Assembly (NCBI RefSeq): GCF_000194155.1 | Contig: NZ_GL877882.1 | Coordinates: forward strand, 134,233 to 198,232 | DNA: 64,000 bases | Direction of reading: 5' to 3' | DNA from: Saccharopolyspora spinosa NRRL 18395 | Lineage (GTDB): Bacteria; Actinomycetota; Actinomycetes; Mycobacteriales; Pseudonocardiaceae | Part shown: positions 8,810 through 16,907 of the stretch, piece after piece | Layout: every line of letters starts with the position of its first letter | Position numbering within the stretch: the stretch's first letter is position 1 | Made by a program: the position numbers and the translations under genes | The notes under the pieces: model-generated | The model's database searches: none | Told to the model about the DNA's origin: nothing | What the model saw: only the letters and a program-made list of their open reading frames with translations

Positions 8810-9819
8810 GCGACCCGGCGCGGCAGGTGCGGGAGTTGCTGTACGGGCAACTGCTGTCCCGCGCCTTGCAGGCTTTCGCCGTGCTGGGCGTGGCCGACGA
8901 GCTGGGCGACGTGGTCAAGTCGCTGGACGTCCTCGCCGAGCGAGTGGGCGCCCGGCCGGAACCGCTGCGCAGGCTGCTGCGGGCGCTGGCGGCCTTCGAG
9001 GTCCTTGTGGAGCCGGAGCCGGACCACTTCGGACTCGCTGTGCTGGGTCACGCACTGCGGTCCGACGCCCCGGGTTCCGCGCTGCCCACCGCGCTGCTGG
9101 CGACTGGGGAGGTGGGGCAGGCATGGGACCAGTTACTCGAGACCGTCCGAAGTGGACGACCAGGGTTCGAGCGGGCCTTCGGCACCAGCTTTTTCGGCTA
9201 CCTGGAGCTCAAACCGGGACTGCGCACGATGTTCGACCGTTCGCAGGAATCGGGTTTGCGGGCCGAACTCCCGGACATCCTGCGGGCCGTGGACCTCGCC
9301 GACGGCACGGTGGTGGATGTCGGCGGGGGCGACGGTGCGCTGCTGGCCGGGGTGCTTTCCGCCGCGCCCGGCTTGCGGGGTGTGCTGGTGGACCGGCAGG
9401 ATGCGGTCGCGGCGGCGCGGCGGCGGTTCGAGGCCGCCGACATGGCCCACCGCTGCGAGGCCCGCATTGGTGACTTCTTCGGTCCGTGGCCCGAGGGTGC
9501 GGAGATCTACCTGCTGCGGCACGTCCTGCACGACTGGGAGGACGAACGCTGCGCCGCCCTGCTGCGCGGCGGTCGGCGTGTGATGGCGCCGGGCTCCCGC
9601 CTTCTGGTAGTCGAGTTCGCCCACGCGCGCCGCGGGGAGTCCGGGCCGGACGCGCGGACCGCCGCGCTGATGGACCTCTACATGCTGTCGCTGTTCGACG
9701 GCGGTAGGGAACGCACCATCGCAGAACTCGTCGGGTTGCTCGACGCGGCGGGGCTCATGGTCGACTCCATCGCCCCGCTGCCCACAGGAGCGGTGGTCAT
9801 CAACGCGCGGAAGGGATGA
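8803..9819 (+). CDS. SAM-dependent O-methyltransferase (plant-type/DmpM-TcmO family)
   Basis: Methylates a hydroxyl on a small molecule, typically an aromatic polyketide or phenolic natural product. 338 aa, full length. The N-terminal dimerisation helices hold LGVADELGD and RRLLRALAAFEVL. The SAM-binding glycine loop is VVDVGGGDGALLAGVL, with the ribose-binding acidic residue in LVDRQD. The family signature LLRHVLHDWEDERC supplies the catalytic His and Asp. Tandem GTG codons (8803, 8806) overlap the stop of the P450 remnant, showing a former P450-methyltransferase pair. Its original pathway partner is broken, so its present role is unclear. Confidence 0.88.
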   Translation: MVSDPARQVRELLYGQLLSRALQAFAVLGVADELGDVVKSLDVLAERVGARPEPLRRLLRALAAFEVLVEPEPDHFGLAVLGHALRSDAPGSALPTALLATGEVGQAWDQLLETVRSGRPGFERAFGTSFFGYLELKPGLRTMFDRSQESGLRAELPDILRAVDLADGTVVDVGGGDGALLAGVLSAAPGLRGVLVDRQDAVAAARRRFEAADMAHRCEARIGDFFGPWPEGAEIYLLRHVLHDWEDERCAALLRGGRRVMAPGSRLLVVEFAHARRGESGPDARTAALMDLYMLSLFDGGRERTIAELVGLLDAAGLMVDSIAPLPTGAVVINARKG

Positions 9820-9867
9820 ATCATGATGCACAGCAATGAAAGTTCGTTCGGAGCCCACCGGACCCGG

Positions 9868-10152
9868 TCACTCCTGCACTAAGGCGAAATAGGTGGTTGC
9901 CTTACTGAGAATCTCCTTCTCCGGCTCCGCTACCCGCTTACGCAGCTCCCGCAACTCCGCCCGCTCGCCGGTCGCCAACTCATCCGCTGGGCCGGTCTCC
10001 GCGTGATCGGCGGCTCGCACGCAGCTACGCAGAGTCTCATGGTTGACACCCAACTGGCGAAGGGCCTCCCGCAACGGACGATCAGAGGAACGAACAAGCT
10101 CAACCACCGCATCCCTACGGAACTGCTTGGCATACTTGCTTGACGGCGCAGT
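9868..10152 (-). pseudogene. IS3-family OrfA (helix-turn-helix transposase subunit) remnant
   Basis: The minus-strand frame reads SKYAKQFRRDAVVELVRSS, LREALRQLGVNHETLRSCV and then a coiled segment ELRELRKRVAEPEKEIL. This is the normal order of an IS3 OrfA: HTH followed by a leucine-zipper-like helix. No OrfB with a DDE core follows in either direction, and the upstream part merges into the 3' end of the isonitrile synthase gene with no clear start. I treat it as a truncated insertion sequence. Confidence 0.75.
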
Positions 10153-10178
10153 GTGGCTGCGACGGTCCCGGTCGTAGC

Positions 10179-11090
10179 TCAGCGGGCCAGCACGTGGTCG
10201 GGGCGGCCGTCCCGCTGGATCACGGTGCCGAGCGGCTCCGCGCGAGCCCGCGGCAGTAGCTCGGTACGGCCGTCCGGGTGCCGGACGACGCAGGAGTGCC
10301 AGGGTGTCGTCCAGATGTCGGGCGCGTCGAGCAGGCGGATCCCGAACTTCGGTGATCCGGCCGGCTGGGGGTGGATGGAGAGCCGGACGGCGTCGGGGTG
10401 GTGGCGCTCGACGCCGCGGCCCCAAGCGGTGCTGCGCCGGACGACGCCGTAGGCGCGCTCCCGGCAGCGGCGCTGCAACGCCGAGCGGCTGCCTTCGAAG
10501 TCCGCGGTGTCTTCGAAGAGGAACCGGGTGATCCCGCGGTAGAGCCGCAGCGCCTGTTCATCGCGGCGAACTTCGGCGCGCACCTGGTCGAGGGTGGGGG
10601 CGTACTCGGCTTCAAGCCGGCTCCGCTTGTCGTCGCAGGAGGCGTCGCCGAGGACGTCGCGCAGGTCGAACGTGCCGAACGAGTCCAGTTTCTCGGCTGC
10701 GATGAGCGCGCGCAGCTCGGCGGCGTAGGCGTCGATGTGGTCGTCGGGGACGCCGATGAGGTCGCCGAAGACGTGGCCGTCGGAGCAGATCAGGATCCGC
10801 GCGCCGGGCGCGTGCACCTCAGCGATCCGGGTGCATAGTGCGTCGAGGAACCGCAGCGCGAGACGTTCCCCGGCGTCGGGCAGCCTGCCGAGTACCTTGG
10901 CGGGGTTCGGGGACTTGCATGGGAAGCCGGGCAGGGTGAACACGATTGGCTCGTCCGCTTCGACGAACGCGCGGAGCCGGTCGAGCTGCAGGGTGAACGC
11001 CGACGGGGGTGCGTCGTCGGTGCCGCGGCGGTGGCGCAGCAGGAGCGCGAGGATCTCGGCCGTTAGCTGGGTGGTCGTGGTGGTGAGCAT
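10179..11090 (-). CDS. Isonitrile (isocyanide) synthase, DIT1/PvcA family
   Basis: Family enzymes (PvcA, IsnA, XanB N-domain) convert the amino group of an aromatic amino acid to an isonitrile, using ribulose-5-phosphate as the carbon source. 303 aa from ATG 11090, which has GGAG 8 nt upstream; the ATG at 11120 lacks a ribosome site. Family blocks are clear: FTLPGFPCKSPNPAKVLGRLPD (residues about 51-72), ILICSDGHVFGDLIGVPDDH (about 99-118), then YRGITRFLFED and a C-terminal PKFGIRLL. It is the last gene of a probable operon MFS-asnB-P450-this gene. The usual Fe/2-oxoglutarate partner (PvcB/IsnB) is absent; a P450 stands in that place, as in fungal xanthocillin loci. The amino-acid substrate is not readable. 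Confidence 0.85.
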   Translation of the reverse strand: MLTTTTTQLTAEILALLLRHRRGTDDAPPSAFTLQLDRLRAFVEADEPIVFTLPGFPCKSPNPAKVLGRLPDAGERLALRFLDALCTRIAEVHAPGARILICSDGHVFGDLIGVPDDHIDAYAAELRALIAAEKLDSFGTFDLRDVLGDASCDDKRSRLEAEYAPTLDQVRAEVRRDEQALRLYRGITRFLFEDTADFEGSRSALQRRCRERAYGVVRRSTAWGRGVERHHPDAVRLSIHPQPAGSPKFGIRLLDAPDIWTTPWHSCVVRHPDGRTELLPRARAEPLGTVIQRDGRPDHVLAR

Positions 11091-11160
11091 GCGGGGGACT
11101 CCAGGTGGGGACGACGGCATGGCGCCGCGGCGGTCCGCGGCGCCTGCCTGGGGGCGGGGG

Positions 11161-12381
11161 TCAGTCGGTGGTGACGGGGAGGCCGCTCACGCCGCGGCCG
11201 AGGACCGCGGGGACCCAGTTCAGGTCCTCCTCCGGGATCGCGAGCCGGAACCCGGGCAGCCGGTCGAGTAGCGTGCCGACGGCGATCTGCAGCTCGGCGC
11301 GGGCGAGTGCGGCGCCGGGGCAGAAGTGGATGCCGTGCCCGAACGCGAGGTGTGGGTTGGGGCTGCGGTCAAAGTCGAGCCGGTCGGCGTCCGGGAACCG
11401 CTCGGGATCCCGGTTGGCGGCGCAGAGAGAGACGATGATCGAGTCGCCGGCCGGGACGCGGCGGCCGTGCAGGTCGGCGTCTTCGGCGAGGAACCGCCAG
11501 GTGGTCAGCTCGAAGGCGCTGTCGTAGCGGAGGAGTTCTTCGACGGCCTGGGGTAGCAGCCCGGGATCGGCGCTCAGGCGCGCGAGCTGCGCGGGGTGGC
11601 GCAGCAGCGCGATCAGCGCGGTGGTGATCTGGTTGGTGACCGGCTCCTGCCCGGCGACCAGGAGCTGGAAGATCATCGAGTCCAGCTCTTCCCTGCTCAG
11701 GAGGCCCTTCGCGTGCGCGGTGACGAGACCGGCAAGCAGGTCGTCGCCGCCGGTTTCGCGCTTGTCCGCGACGACGTCGGCGATGTAGGTCTGCAGCTCG
11801 TGCAGGAGGTGCTCGTACTCCGGGCGCCGAGGGTCCTTCGGTCCGACCGGGGCGACGACCTTGCCCCACTCGCGGCGGAACTCCCCAGCGAGCGCGCGCG
11901 GCAGGCCGATCGTCTCGGCCAGCACCAGGAACGGGAACTTCGCGGCGAACAGCTCGACGAGGTCGAGCGGGCCGCTCGCGGGAAACTCGGCGACCAGGGC
12001 GTCGGCGATCTCCTGAAACCGCGGGCGCATGCCCTCGACCCGGCGCGGTGCGAAGGCGTCCAGGACCAGCTTGCGCATGGTCGTGTGCTTCGGCGGGTCC
12101 TGGTGCAGCAGGTGGACCTGCAGCTGGGAGTGCTGGGGCTCGGGCATGATCGACGCCAGCGCGCGCCAGCCGTCGTTGCCGAGCGAGTGGTTCTTGCCGA
12201 GCCGCCGGTCGTTGAGCGTCGCGTGCGCGGCCTCGTAGCCGGTGACGAGCCAGGCGTTGACGCCGCTCGGGAACGCGACTCGGTGCACCGGGCACTTTTC
12301 TCGCATCGCGGTGTAAAGCGGGTAGGGGTCGCGTTTGTACTCGGGGCCGTACAGCGGGACGGGTTCTTCGGGTAACGGCAT
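11161..12381 (-). CDS. Cytochrome P450 next to the isonitrile synthase
   Basis: 406 aa, full length; ATG 12381 is preceded by AGGAAGAG. The heme loop HLAFGHGIHFCPGAAL gives ligand Cys354, the K-helix is E282-LLR285, and the I-helix reads LLVAGQEPVTNQ (residues 241-251). The normal AGx(D/E)TT is changed here: the acid (Glu246) is kept, but the conserved Thr at 247 is Pro. P450s with such changes often perform couplings or other non-hydroxylating reactions (family knowledge; not proof here). It sits 19 nt after asnB and 70 nt before the isonitrile synthase. Likely role: oxidation, desaturation or dimerisation of the isonitrile intermediate. No dedicated ferredoxin lies beside it. Confidence 0.9.
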   Translation of the reverse strand: MPLPEEPVPLYGPEYKRDPYPLYTAMREKCPVHRVAFPSGVNAWLVTGYEAAHATLNDRRLGKNHSLGNDGWRALASIMPEPQHSQLQVHLLHQDPPKHTTMRKLVLDAFAPRRVEGMRPRFQEIADALVAEFPASGPLDLVELFAAKFPFLVLAETIGLPRALAGEFRREWGKVVAPVGPKDPRRPEYEHLLHELQTYIADVVADKRETGGDDLLAGLVTAHAKGLLSREELDSMIFQLLVAGQEPVTNQITTALIALLRHPAQLARLSADPGLLPQAVEELLRYDSAFELTTWRFLAEDADLHGRRVPAGDSIIVSLCAANRDPERFPDADRLDFDRSPNPHLAFGHGIHFCPGAALARAELQIAVGTLLDRLPGFRLAIPEEDLNWVPAVLGRGVSGLPVTTD

Positions 12382-12400
12382 GGGTTCTCTTCCTGCGGGT

Positions 12401-14218
12401 TTACAGCGTGATGGCCGGATTGTGGTGGTCGAGCCAGAGGGCGAGGTCGACTACGCGCTCCAGGCGCAGCCGGTGCCCCCACTCGAGCCGGTCGGCGGGG
12501 GTGTCCAGCAGCGGCTTGATCTGTGTCTCGTCGACGATGTCCCGGACTTGACCGTCCCGTGTGGACAGTGCTTCCGCGGCCAGTGCCTGCAGGCCGCGGT
12601 TGTATTCGGGGTGGTGGGTCGCCGGGTAGTGGTTCTTCGGCCGGGTGAGCACGGACTCGGGGATGAGCCCGGTGCCGACAGCACGCAGGAGGCTCTTCTC
12701 GCGGCCGTCGAAGCTCTGGAGCGCCCACGGTGCGTTGAACGCGTATTCGACCAGGCGGTGGTCGCAGTAGGGGACGCGGACCTCCAGCCCCTGAGCCATG
12801 CTGAGCCGGTCCTTGCGGTGCAGCAGTTGCCGCAGCCAGCGGGTCAGGGACAGGTGCTGCATCTCGCGCTGCCGGTGTTCTTCCGGAGTTTCGCCGTCTA
12901 GGTGCGGGACGGCGGCGAGGGCGTCGCGGTAGGTGTCGTCGCGGAACGCGGCGACATCCAATCTCGCCGCGACGTCCGGGTGTAGCGGGACAGCGGCTTC
13001 GTCGCCGGTTACCAGCAGCCACGGGAACGTCGGCGCGGCAAGCGCTTTCGGGTTGTGGAACCACGGGTAACCGCCGAAGACCTCGTCCGCCGCTTCGCCG
13101 GACAGCGCCACCGTCGAGTGCTTCCGGATCTCGCCGAAGAGCAGGTACAGCGAGGTGTCCATGTCGCCGACGCCGATGGGCGAGTCGCGGGCGACGACGA
13201 CGGCCGCGCGGTTGGCGGGGTCCAGCAGCGCCATCGGGTCGAGCACGACCGTCGAGTGGTCGGTGCCGATGAAGGCGCCGGCTTTGGCGGCGAACGGCGT
13301 GTCGTGGCCGGTGCGCAGGACGTCGCCGGTGAACTGCTCGGCCTGGTCGCTGTAGTCGACGGCGTAGGACCGCAGCCGTTCGCCACCGGCGCGCAGCTCG
13401 TCGGCGATTAGCGCGGTCACGACGCTGGAGTCGAGCCCGCCCGAAAGCAGGCTGCACAGCGGGACGTCGGCTTCGACCTGGGTGCGGGCCGCGTGGTCGA
13501 CGAGCTCGCGGACGCGCTCGATCGTGGCGTCCCGGTCGTCGGTGTGCGGTTGCGCTTCCAGCTGCCAGTAGCGGGTTTCGGTGATGCCGCTGCGGTCCAG
13601 CACGACGATGCCGCCGGGTTCGACCTCCCGGACGCCCTGCCAGAGCGTGGCGCCGGTGGAGAACAGCAGGCTGTAGGCCTCGCGTAGGCCGTCGGCGTCC
13701 ACTCGCGGGGCCAGTTCGGGGTGCGCGAACAGCGCCTTCGGCTCGGAGGCGAAGGCGAGCCCGCCGGCGACCTTCGCCCAGAACAGCGGTTTCACGCCGA
13801 GCCGGTCGCGCACCAGCACGAGCCGCTGCCGGGGCCCGTCCCAGACCGCGAAGGCGAACATGCCGTGCAGCCGCGTGGCCAGTTCGGTGCCCCACTCCTG
13901 GTAGGCGCGCAGCACGACCTCGGTGTCGCTGCGGGTGCGGAACTCGTGCCCGCGGCGGCGCAGCTCGACCCGCAGTTCGTGGTGGTTATAGACCTCGCCG
14001 CTGTAGCTCAGGACCACGTCCCCCGCAGTCATCGGTTGGACGCCGCCTTCGAGGTCGAGCACGGACAGCCGCCGGTGCCCGAGCGCGGCGTGCTCGGCGA
14101 GCCAGGTGCCCGCCGCGTCGGGGCCGCGCGGGACCAGGGTCGCGGTCATCTCTTCCAGCACGGGCGCGAGCGCGGTGGCGTCCCGGTGGTAGGACGCCCA
14201 TCCGGTGATTCCGCACAT
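12401..14218 (-). CDS. asnB: Glutamine-dependent asparagine synthetase-like amidotransferase
   Basis: 605 aa class II amidotransferase. MCGITGWASYHRD places the N-terminal nucleophile Cys2, and the glutaminase domain also has RGPDAAGTW, LGHRRLSVLD and SYSGEVYNHHELR. The C-terminal synthetase domain has the PP-loop LCSLLSGGLDSSVVTALI and SGEAADEVFGGYPW. Alone it could make asparagine. Inside a biosynthetic operon such paralogues often amidate a carboxylate on a metabolite, and here the natural target would be the carboxylate of the isonitrile product (inference). The gap to the downstream P450 is only 19 nt. Confidence 0.9.
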   Translation of the reverse strand: MCGITGWASYHRDATALAPVLEEMTATLVPRGPDAAGTWLAEHAALGHRRLSVLDLEGGVQPMTAGDVVLSYSGEVYNHHELRVELRRRGHEFRTRSDTEVVLRAYQEWGTELATRLHGMFAFAVWDGPRQRLVLVRDRLGVKPLFWAKVAGGLAFASEPKALFAHPELAPRVDADGLREAYSLLFSTGATLWQGVREVEPGGIVVLDRSGITETRYWQLEAQPHTDDRDATIERVRELVDHAARTQVEADVPLCSLLSGGLDSSVVTALIADELRAGGERLRSYAVDYSDQAEQFTGDVLRTGHDTPFAAKAGAFIGTDHSTVVLDPMALLDPANRAAVVVARDSPIGVGDMDTSLYLLFGEIRKHSTVALSGEAADEVFGGYPWFHNPKALAAPTFPWLLVTGDEAAVPLHPDVAARLDVAAFRDDTYRDALAAVPHLDGETPEEHRQREMQHLSLTRWLRQLLHRKDRLSMAQGLEVRVPYCDHRLVEYAFNAPWALQSFDGREKSLLRAVGTGLIPESVLTRPKNHYPATHHPEYNRGLQALAAEALSTRDGQVRDIVDETQIKPLLDTPADRLEWGHRLRLERVVDLALWLDHHNPAITL

Positions 14219-14362
14219 GGGTGGTTCCTAATGAGTCATGAGTCGGCCGTCCGGCAGACTCGGGTCTGGTAGCCGCCGGCAGGTGAGCACTCTTGGTTCC
14301 TGGACGTGTGAGTCCTGACGAAAGAGCGTGCCCTGCCGGTGGGCCGGGAGAGTTGATCACTT

Positions 14363-15709
14363 TCAGGAGTGGACCGGTACGGCCGGGCGGAGCGCGAGCA
14401 GGACAACGGCCGCGCAGGCGGCCACGGCGGCGAGGACGAGCCCGGCCAGGACGTTCGGGCCGTAGCCGCTCAGCGCCCAGGCCGTCGTGGCCAAGGCCGG
14501 GCCGAGCGCGAAGCCGAGGCTGCGGCCGAGCTGGACGACCGCGCCGGCGGTGTTCATCCGTTCCGGGGCGGCCGAGGTGAGCACAAGGAGCTGGGCCGGG
14601 CCGCCGTAGAGACCCATCCCGGCTCCGGCGATCGCCAGCCGCCAGGCGACGTCCGCGGGGTGCCAGGCCGTGCCGAGCGGGAGCAGCAGGAGCAGCCCCG
14701 CCGCTGTAAGGGCCGCGCCGGTGACGGCGGTACGGCGGGCGCCCCACCGGTCGGCCAGTTTGCCGCCGACCGGCCCCAGCACCGCCATCGCCGCGGAGAA
14801 GACCAGCAAGGTCAGCCCGGTCGCGGCGGCGCTGATCCCATCGGTGCGTTGCAGGTGCAGGGAGACGAGGTAGTTCATCGCGCCGAACGCGGCGGCCAGC
14901 GCCAGCACCGCGAGGGTGACCCGGCCCGGGCCCGGGTCTCGCAGCAGGTCGCGCACCGGTTCGGCGCCCGGTCCCCGCAGCCACAGGATGAACGGCACGA
15001 CCGCGACGGCGAGCAGGAACAGCCAGCGTCGGTCGTCTCCGCCGAAGGTCAGGGCCAGCAGCACCGACGTCAGGGCGATTGCGGCTAGGCCGCCGTCGGC
15101 CAGTGCTCGCCGCTCCGGTGCCCGCAGCGTCCCGCCGCCCGGCGCGTACTGCTTCGCCAGCAGAAACGCCAGGACGCAGAACGGGATCTTGACGAGGAAG
15201 ATCGTCCGCCAGCCGAATGCGTCCAGCAGCAGGCCGCCGACGGCCGGGCCCACGATGGCTCCCAGCGGGCCCAGTGTCGCGGGCACGCTCATCGCCCGGC
15301 CACGGGTCTCGGGGCGTACGGCCCTGGCGGCGACGACGGGCATGAGCACGAACAGCCCGGCGCCGAAGATCCCTTGTGCCACGCGGGAAGCGAACAGCCA
15401 GGCCGGCCACGGTGACAACGCGGAGGCCAGGCTGAAGACCGTGAATCCGGTCAGCGCGGCCAGCAGCGCGGGGCGCAGCCCGACCTGGTCGAGCCAGCGC
15501 CCGGCCGGGATCAGCAGGGCGACCACCGGCAGCTGGTAGGCGAGCGCGGCCCACTGCGCGGCACCCGGCGAGATCGCGAAGGTGCGGGAGATGTCGGCCA
15601 GCCCGACGTTGACGATGTTCATGTCGAGCATGGCGACGAAGGACACGAGCCCGGCGACCGCGACCAATGGCCAGCAGTCCTCATCGGGTGGGTGCGAGCG
15701 TGACGGCAT
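14363..15709 (-). CDS. MFS drug/metabolite exporter (DHA2-like)
   Basis: 448 aa, almost entirely hydrophobic, with at least 12 membrane segments. Early motif DMNIVNVGLADISRTF, the loop GRWLDQVGLRP (MFS motif A), and ATLGPLGAIVGPAVGGLLLD (antiporter motif C) mark a proton-driven exporter. GGGAGGA lies upstream of ATG 15709. It is the first gene of the minus-strand isonitrile operon and faces the metal-type ABC importer across a 190-nt divergent promoter region. Export of the isonitrile product is the obvious role; self-resistance is an alternative. Confidence 0.88.
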   Translation of the reverse strand: MPSRSHPPDEDCWPLVAVAGLVSFVAMLDMNIVNVGLADISRTFAISPGAAQWAALAYQLPVVALLIPAGRWLDQVGLRPALLAALTGFTVFSLASALSPWPAWLFASRVAQGIFGAGLFVLMPVVAARAVRPETRGRAMSVPATLGPLGAIVGPAVGGLLLDAFGWRTIFLVKIPFCVLAFLLAKQYAPGGGTLRAPERRALADGGLAAIALTSVLLALTFGGDDRRWLFLLAVAVVPFILWLRGPGAEPVRDLLRDPGPGRVTLAVLALAAAFGAMNYLVSLHLQRTDGISAAATGLTLLVFSAAMAVLGPVGGKLADRWGARRTAVTGAALTAAGLLLLLPLGTAWHPADVAWRLAIAGAGMGLYGGPAQLLVLTSAAPERMNTAGAVVQLGRSLGFALGPALATTAWALSGYGPNVLAGLVLAAVAACAAVVLLALRPAVPVHS

Positions 15710-15899
15710 GACGGAAGTCCTCCCAGGGCGGCCCGGAATCCCGGGCTCGAACCCAGAAGTCGGTCACTCGATCGTGTGAGTTCCGGACCTACCCCTGTGA
15801 GGTGATTCACCGGCTTTCTGGAGATCGCGGGGAACCAAGTCACCCGTCCGTGCGACAACTGCTCTTGGAAACGTCTACAACCGCCCGAGGGAGAACCCG
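15710..15899. promoter_or_regulatory. Divergent promoter region between MFS operon and ABC importer
   Basis: 190 nt separate two divergent operons, so it must hold promoters for both the isonitrile biosynthesis genes and the importer. A shared regulator site is expected, but I could not identify a convincing SigC-type -35/-10 pair or a clear palindrome by eye. Confidence 0.5.
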
Positions 15900-16907
15900 G
15901 TGAGAGCACTGCGCTGGACAGTGGCGGCCGCCGCCGTCCTTTTCGGACTGTCGGCCTGCGGCAGCGCCGACCCGACCTCGCCCGCCGCGGTGCCTTCGTC
16001 GGCCCTGCCCAGCTCCTTGGAAATGAGTGGGCACCCGCAGGACCCGGCCTGCCCCGAACTCCCGCAGCTGTCCGCGCCGCCGCAGCGTGTGGTCACGATG
16101 GACGGTGGCGCCGCCGCGATCCTCGAACGCCTGGGTGTCGCCGACCGGATCGTCGGAACGGCCGCGCCGGACTTCTTCAATGCCTTCACCGGCGACGAAG
16201 CGGCGAAGCTGGCGAAGATCAAGGTGCTCGACCCGGGCCAGGGCAACGCGGAGGCCGTGATCGCGGCGAAGCCCGACCTCGTGGTCGGCATCTCCAGCTA
16301 CAGCTTCGGCGGGTTCGACGGCACCCCGACGGTCGACCAGCTGGCCAAGGCCGGCGCCAAGTCGCTCGTCGCGTGCGACATCGCCAAGGGCACCGTGGTG
16401 AAGGACCTGTCCGCGACGACCACGTTCGTCCAGCAGGCCGCGAAGGTCTTCGGCGTCGAGCAGCGCGGTGCCGAGCTGGTCGCCCAGATCACCGCGTCGA
16501 TCGACAAGGTCAAGAGCACCTCGGGCACGCCGGTGTGGGTGCTGGCCCTGTCGACCCCGCCTGCCGCCGGGCAGCCGGTGATGGCCCAGGGCGGCACCGG
16601 GCTGGCTAACGGCGTCATCACCCTGGCCGGTGGAAAGAACATCGCCGAGGACGCCATGCAGGACTTCGCCAGTCTGAGCGCCGAAGAGGTCGTCAAGCGC
16701 GACCCGCAGGCGATCGTCGTGATCTCCGGCTTCTCGCCGGGCAGCGACGACGACCTGCTGAATTCCATCCGCAGCAGCCCGGTCCTGGCCGGCACGACGG
16801 CCGTGAAGGAGAACAGGTTCGTCGTGGTGCCTCAGAGCATCCTGCTCTCGCCGAGCGTGCTCAACGGCGACGCCGTCGCGAAGATCGCCGAAGCACTCCA
16901 CAAGTGA
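15900..16907 (+). CDS. Metal-chelate/siderophore ABC substrate-binding lipoprotein (FhuD/BtuF class)
   Basis: Extracytoplasmic receptor for a metal complex. 335 aa from GTG 15900 with GAGGGAG upstream. The signal peptide MRALRWTVAAAAVLFGLSAC ends in the lipobox LSAC (Cys20), so it is membrane-anchored. The body is the class III periplasmic-binding fold with an N-lobe QRVVTMDGGAAAILERLGVADRIVG and the long backbone helix region. The GTGA overlap with the permease shows one operon. Because it diverges from an isonitrile operon and precedes copper genes, its ligand is plausibly a copper-isonitrile complex rather than iron; this is inference. Confidence 0.88.
   Translation: MRALRWTVAAAAVLFGLSACGSADPTSPAAVPSSALPSSLEMSGHPQDPACPELPQLSAPPQRVVTMDGGAAAILERLGVADRIVGTAAPDFFNAFTGDEAAKLAKIKVLDPGQGNAEAVIAAKPDLVVGISSYSFGGFDGTPTVDQLAKAGAKSLVACDIAKGTVVKDLSATTTFVQQAAKVFGVEQRGAELVAQITASIDKVKSTSGTPVWVLALSTPPAAGQPVMAQGGTGLANGVITLAGGKNIAEDAMQDFASLSAEEVVKRDPQAIVVISGFSPGSDDDLLNSIRSSPVLAGTTAVKENRFVVVPQSILLSPSVLNGDAVAKIAEALHK

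Noticed and set aside
15735..15765. tRNA T-loop-like GGGTTCGAGCCC on the minus strand
   Set aside because: No acceptor, D or anticodon arms can be folded around it, and it lies in the 5' region of the MFS gene.
15710..15899. SigC-type promoter between the isonitrile operon and the importer
   Set aside because: GGAAC-like and CGTC-like words occur, but not with spacing I would trust. A computed motif search across all candidate promoters is needed; a shared -35/-10 pair would support SigC control.
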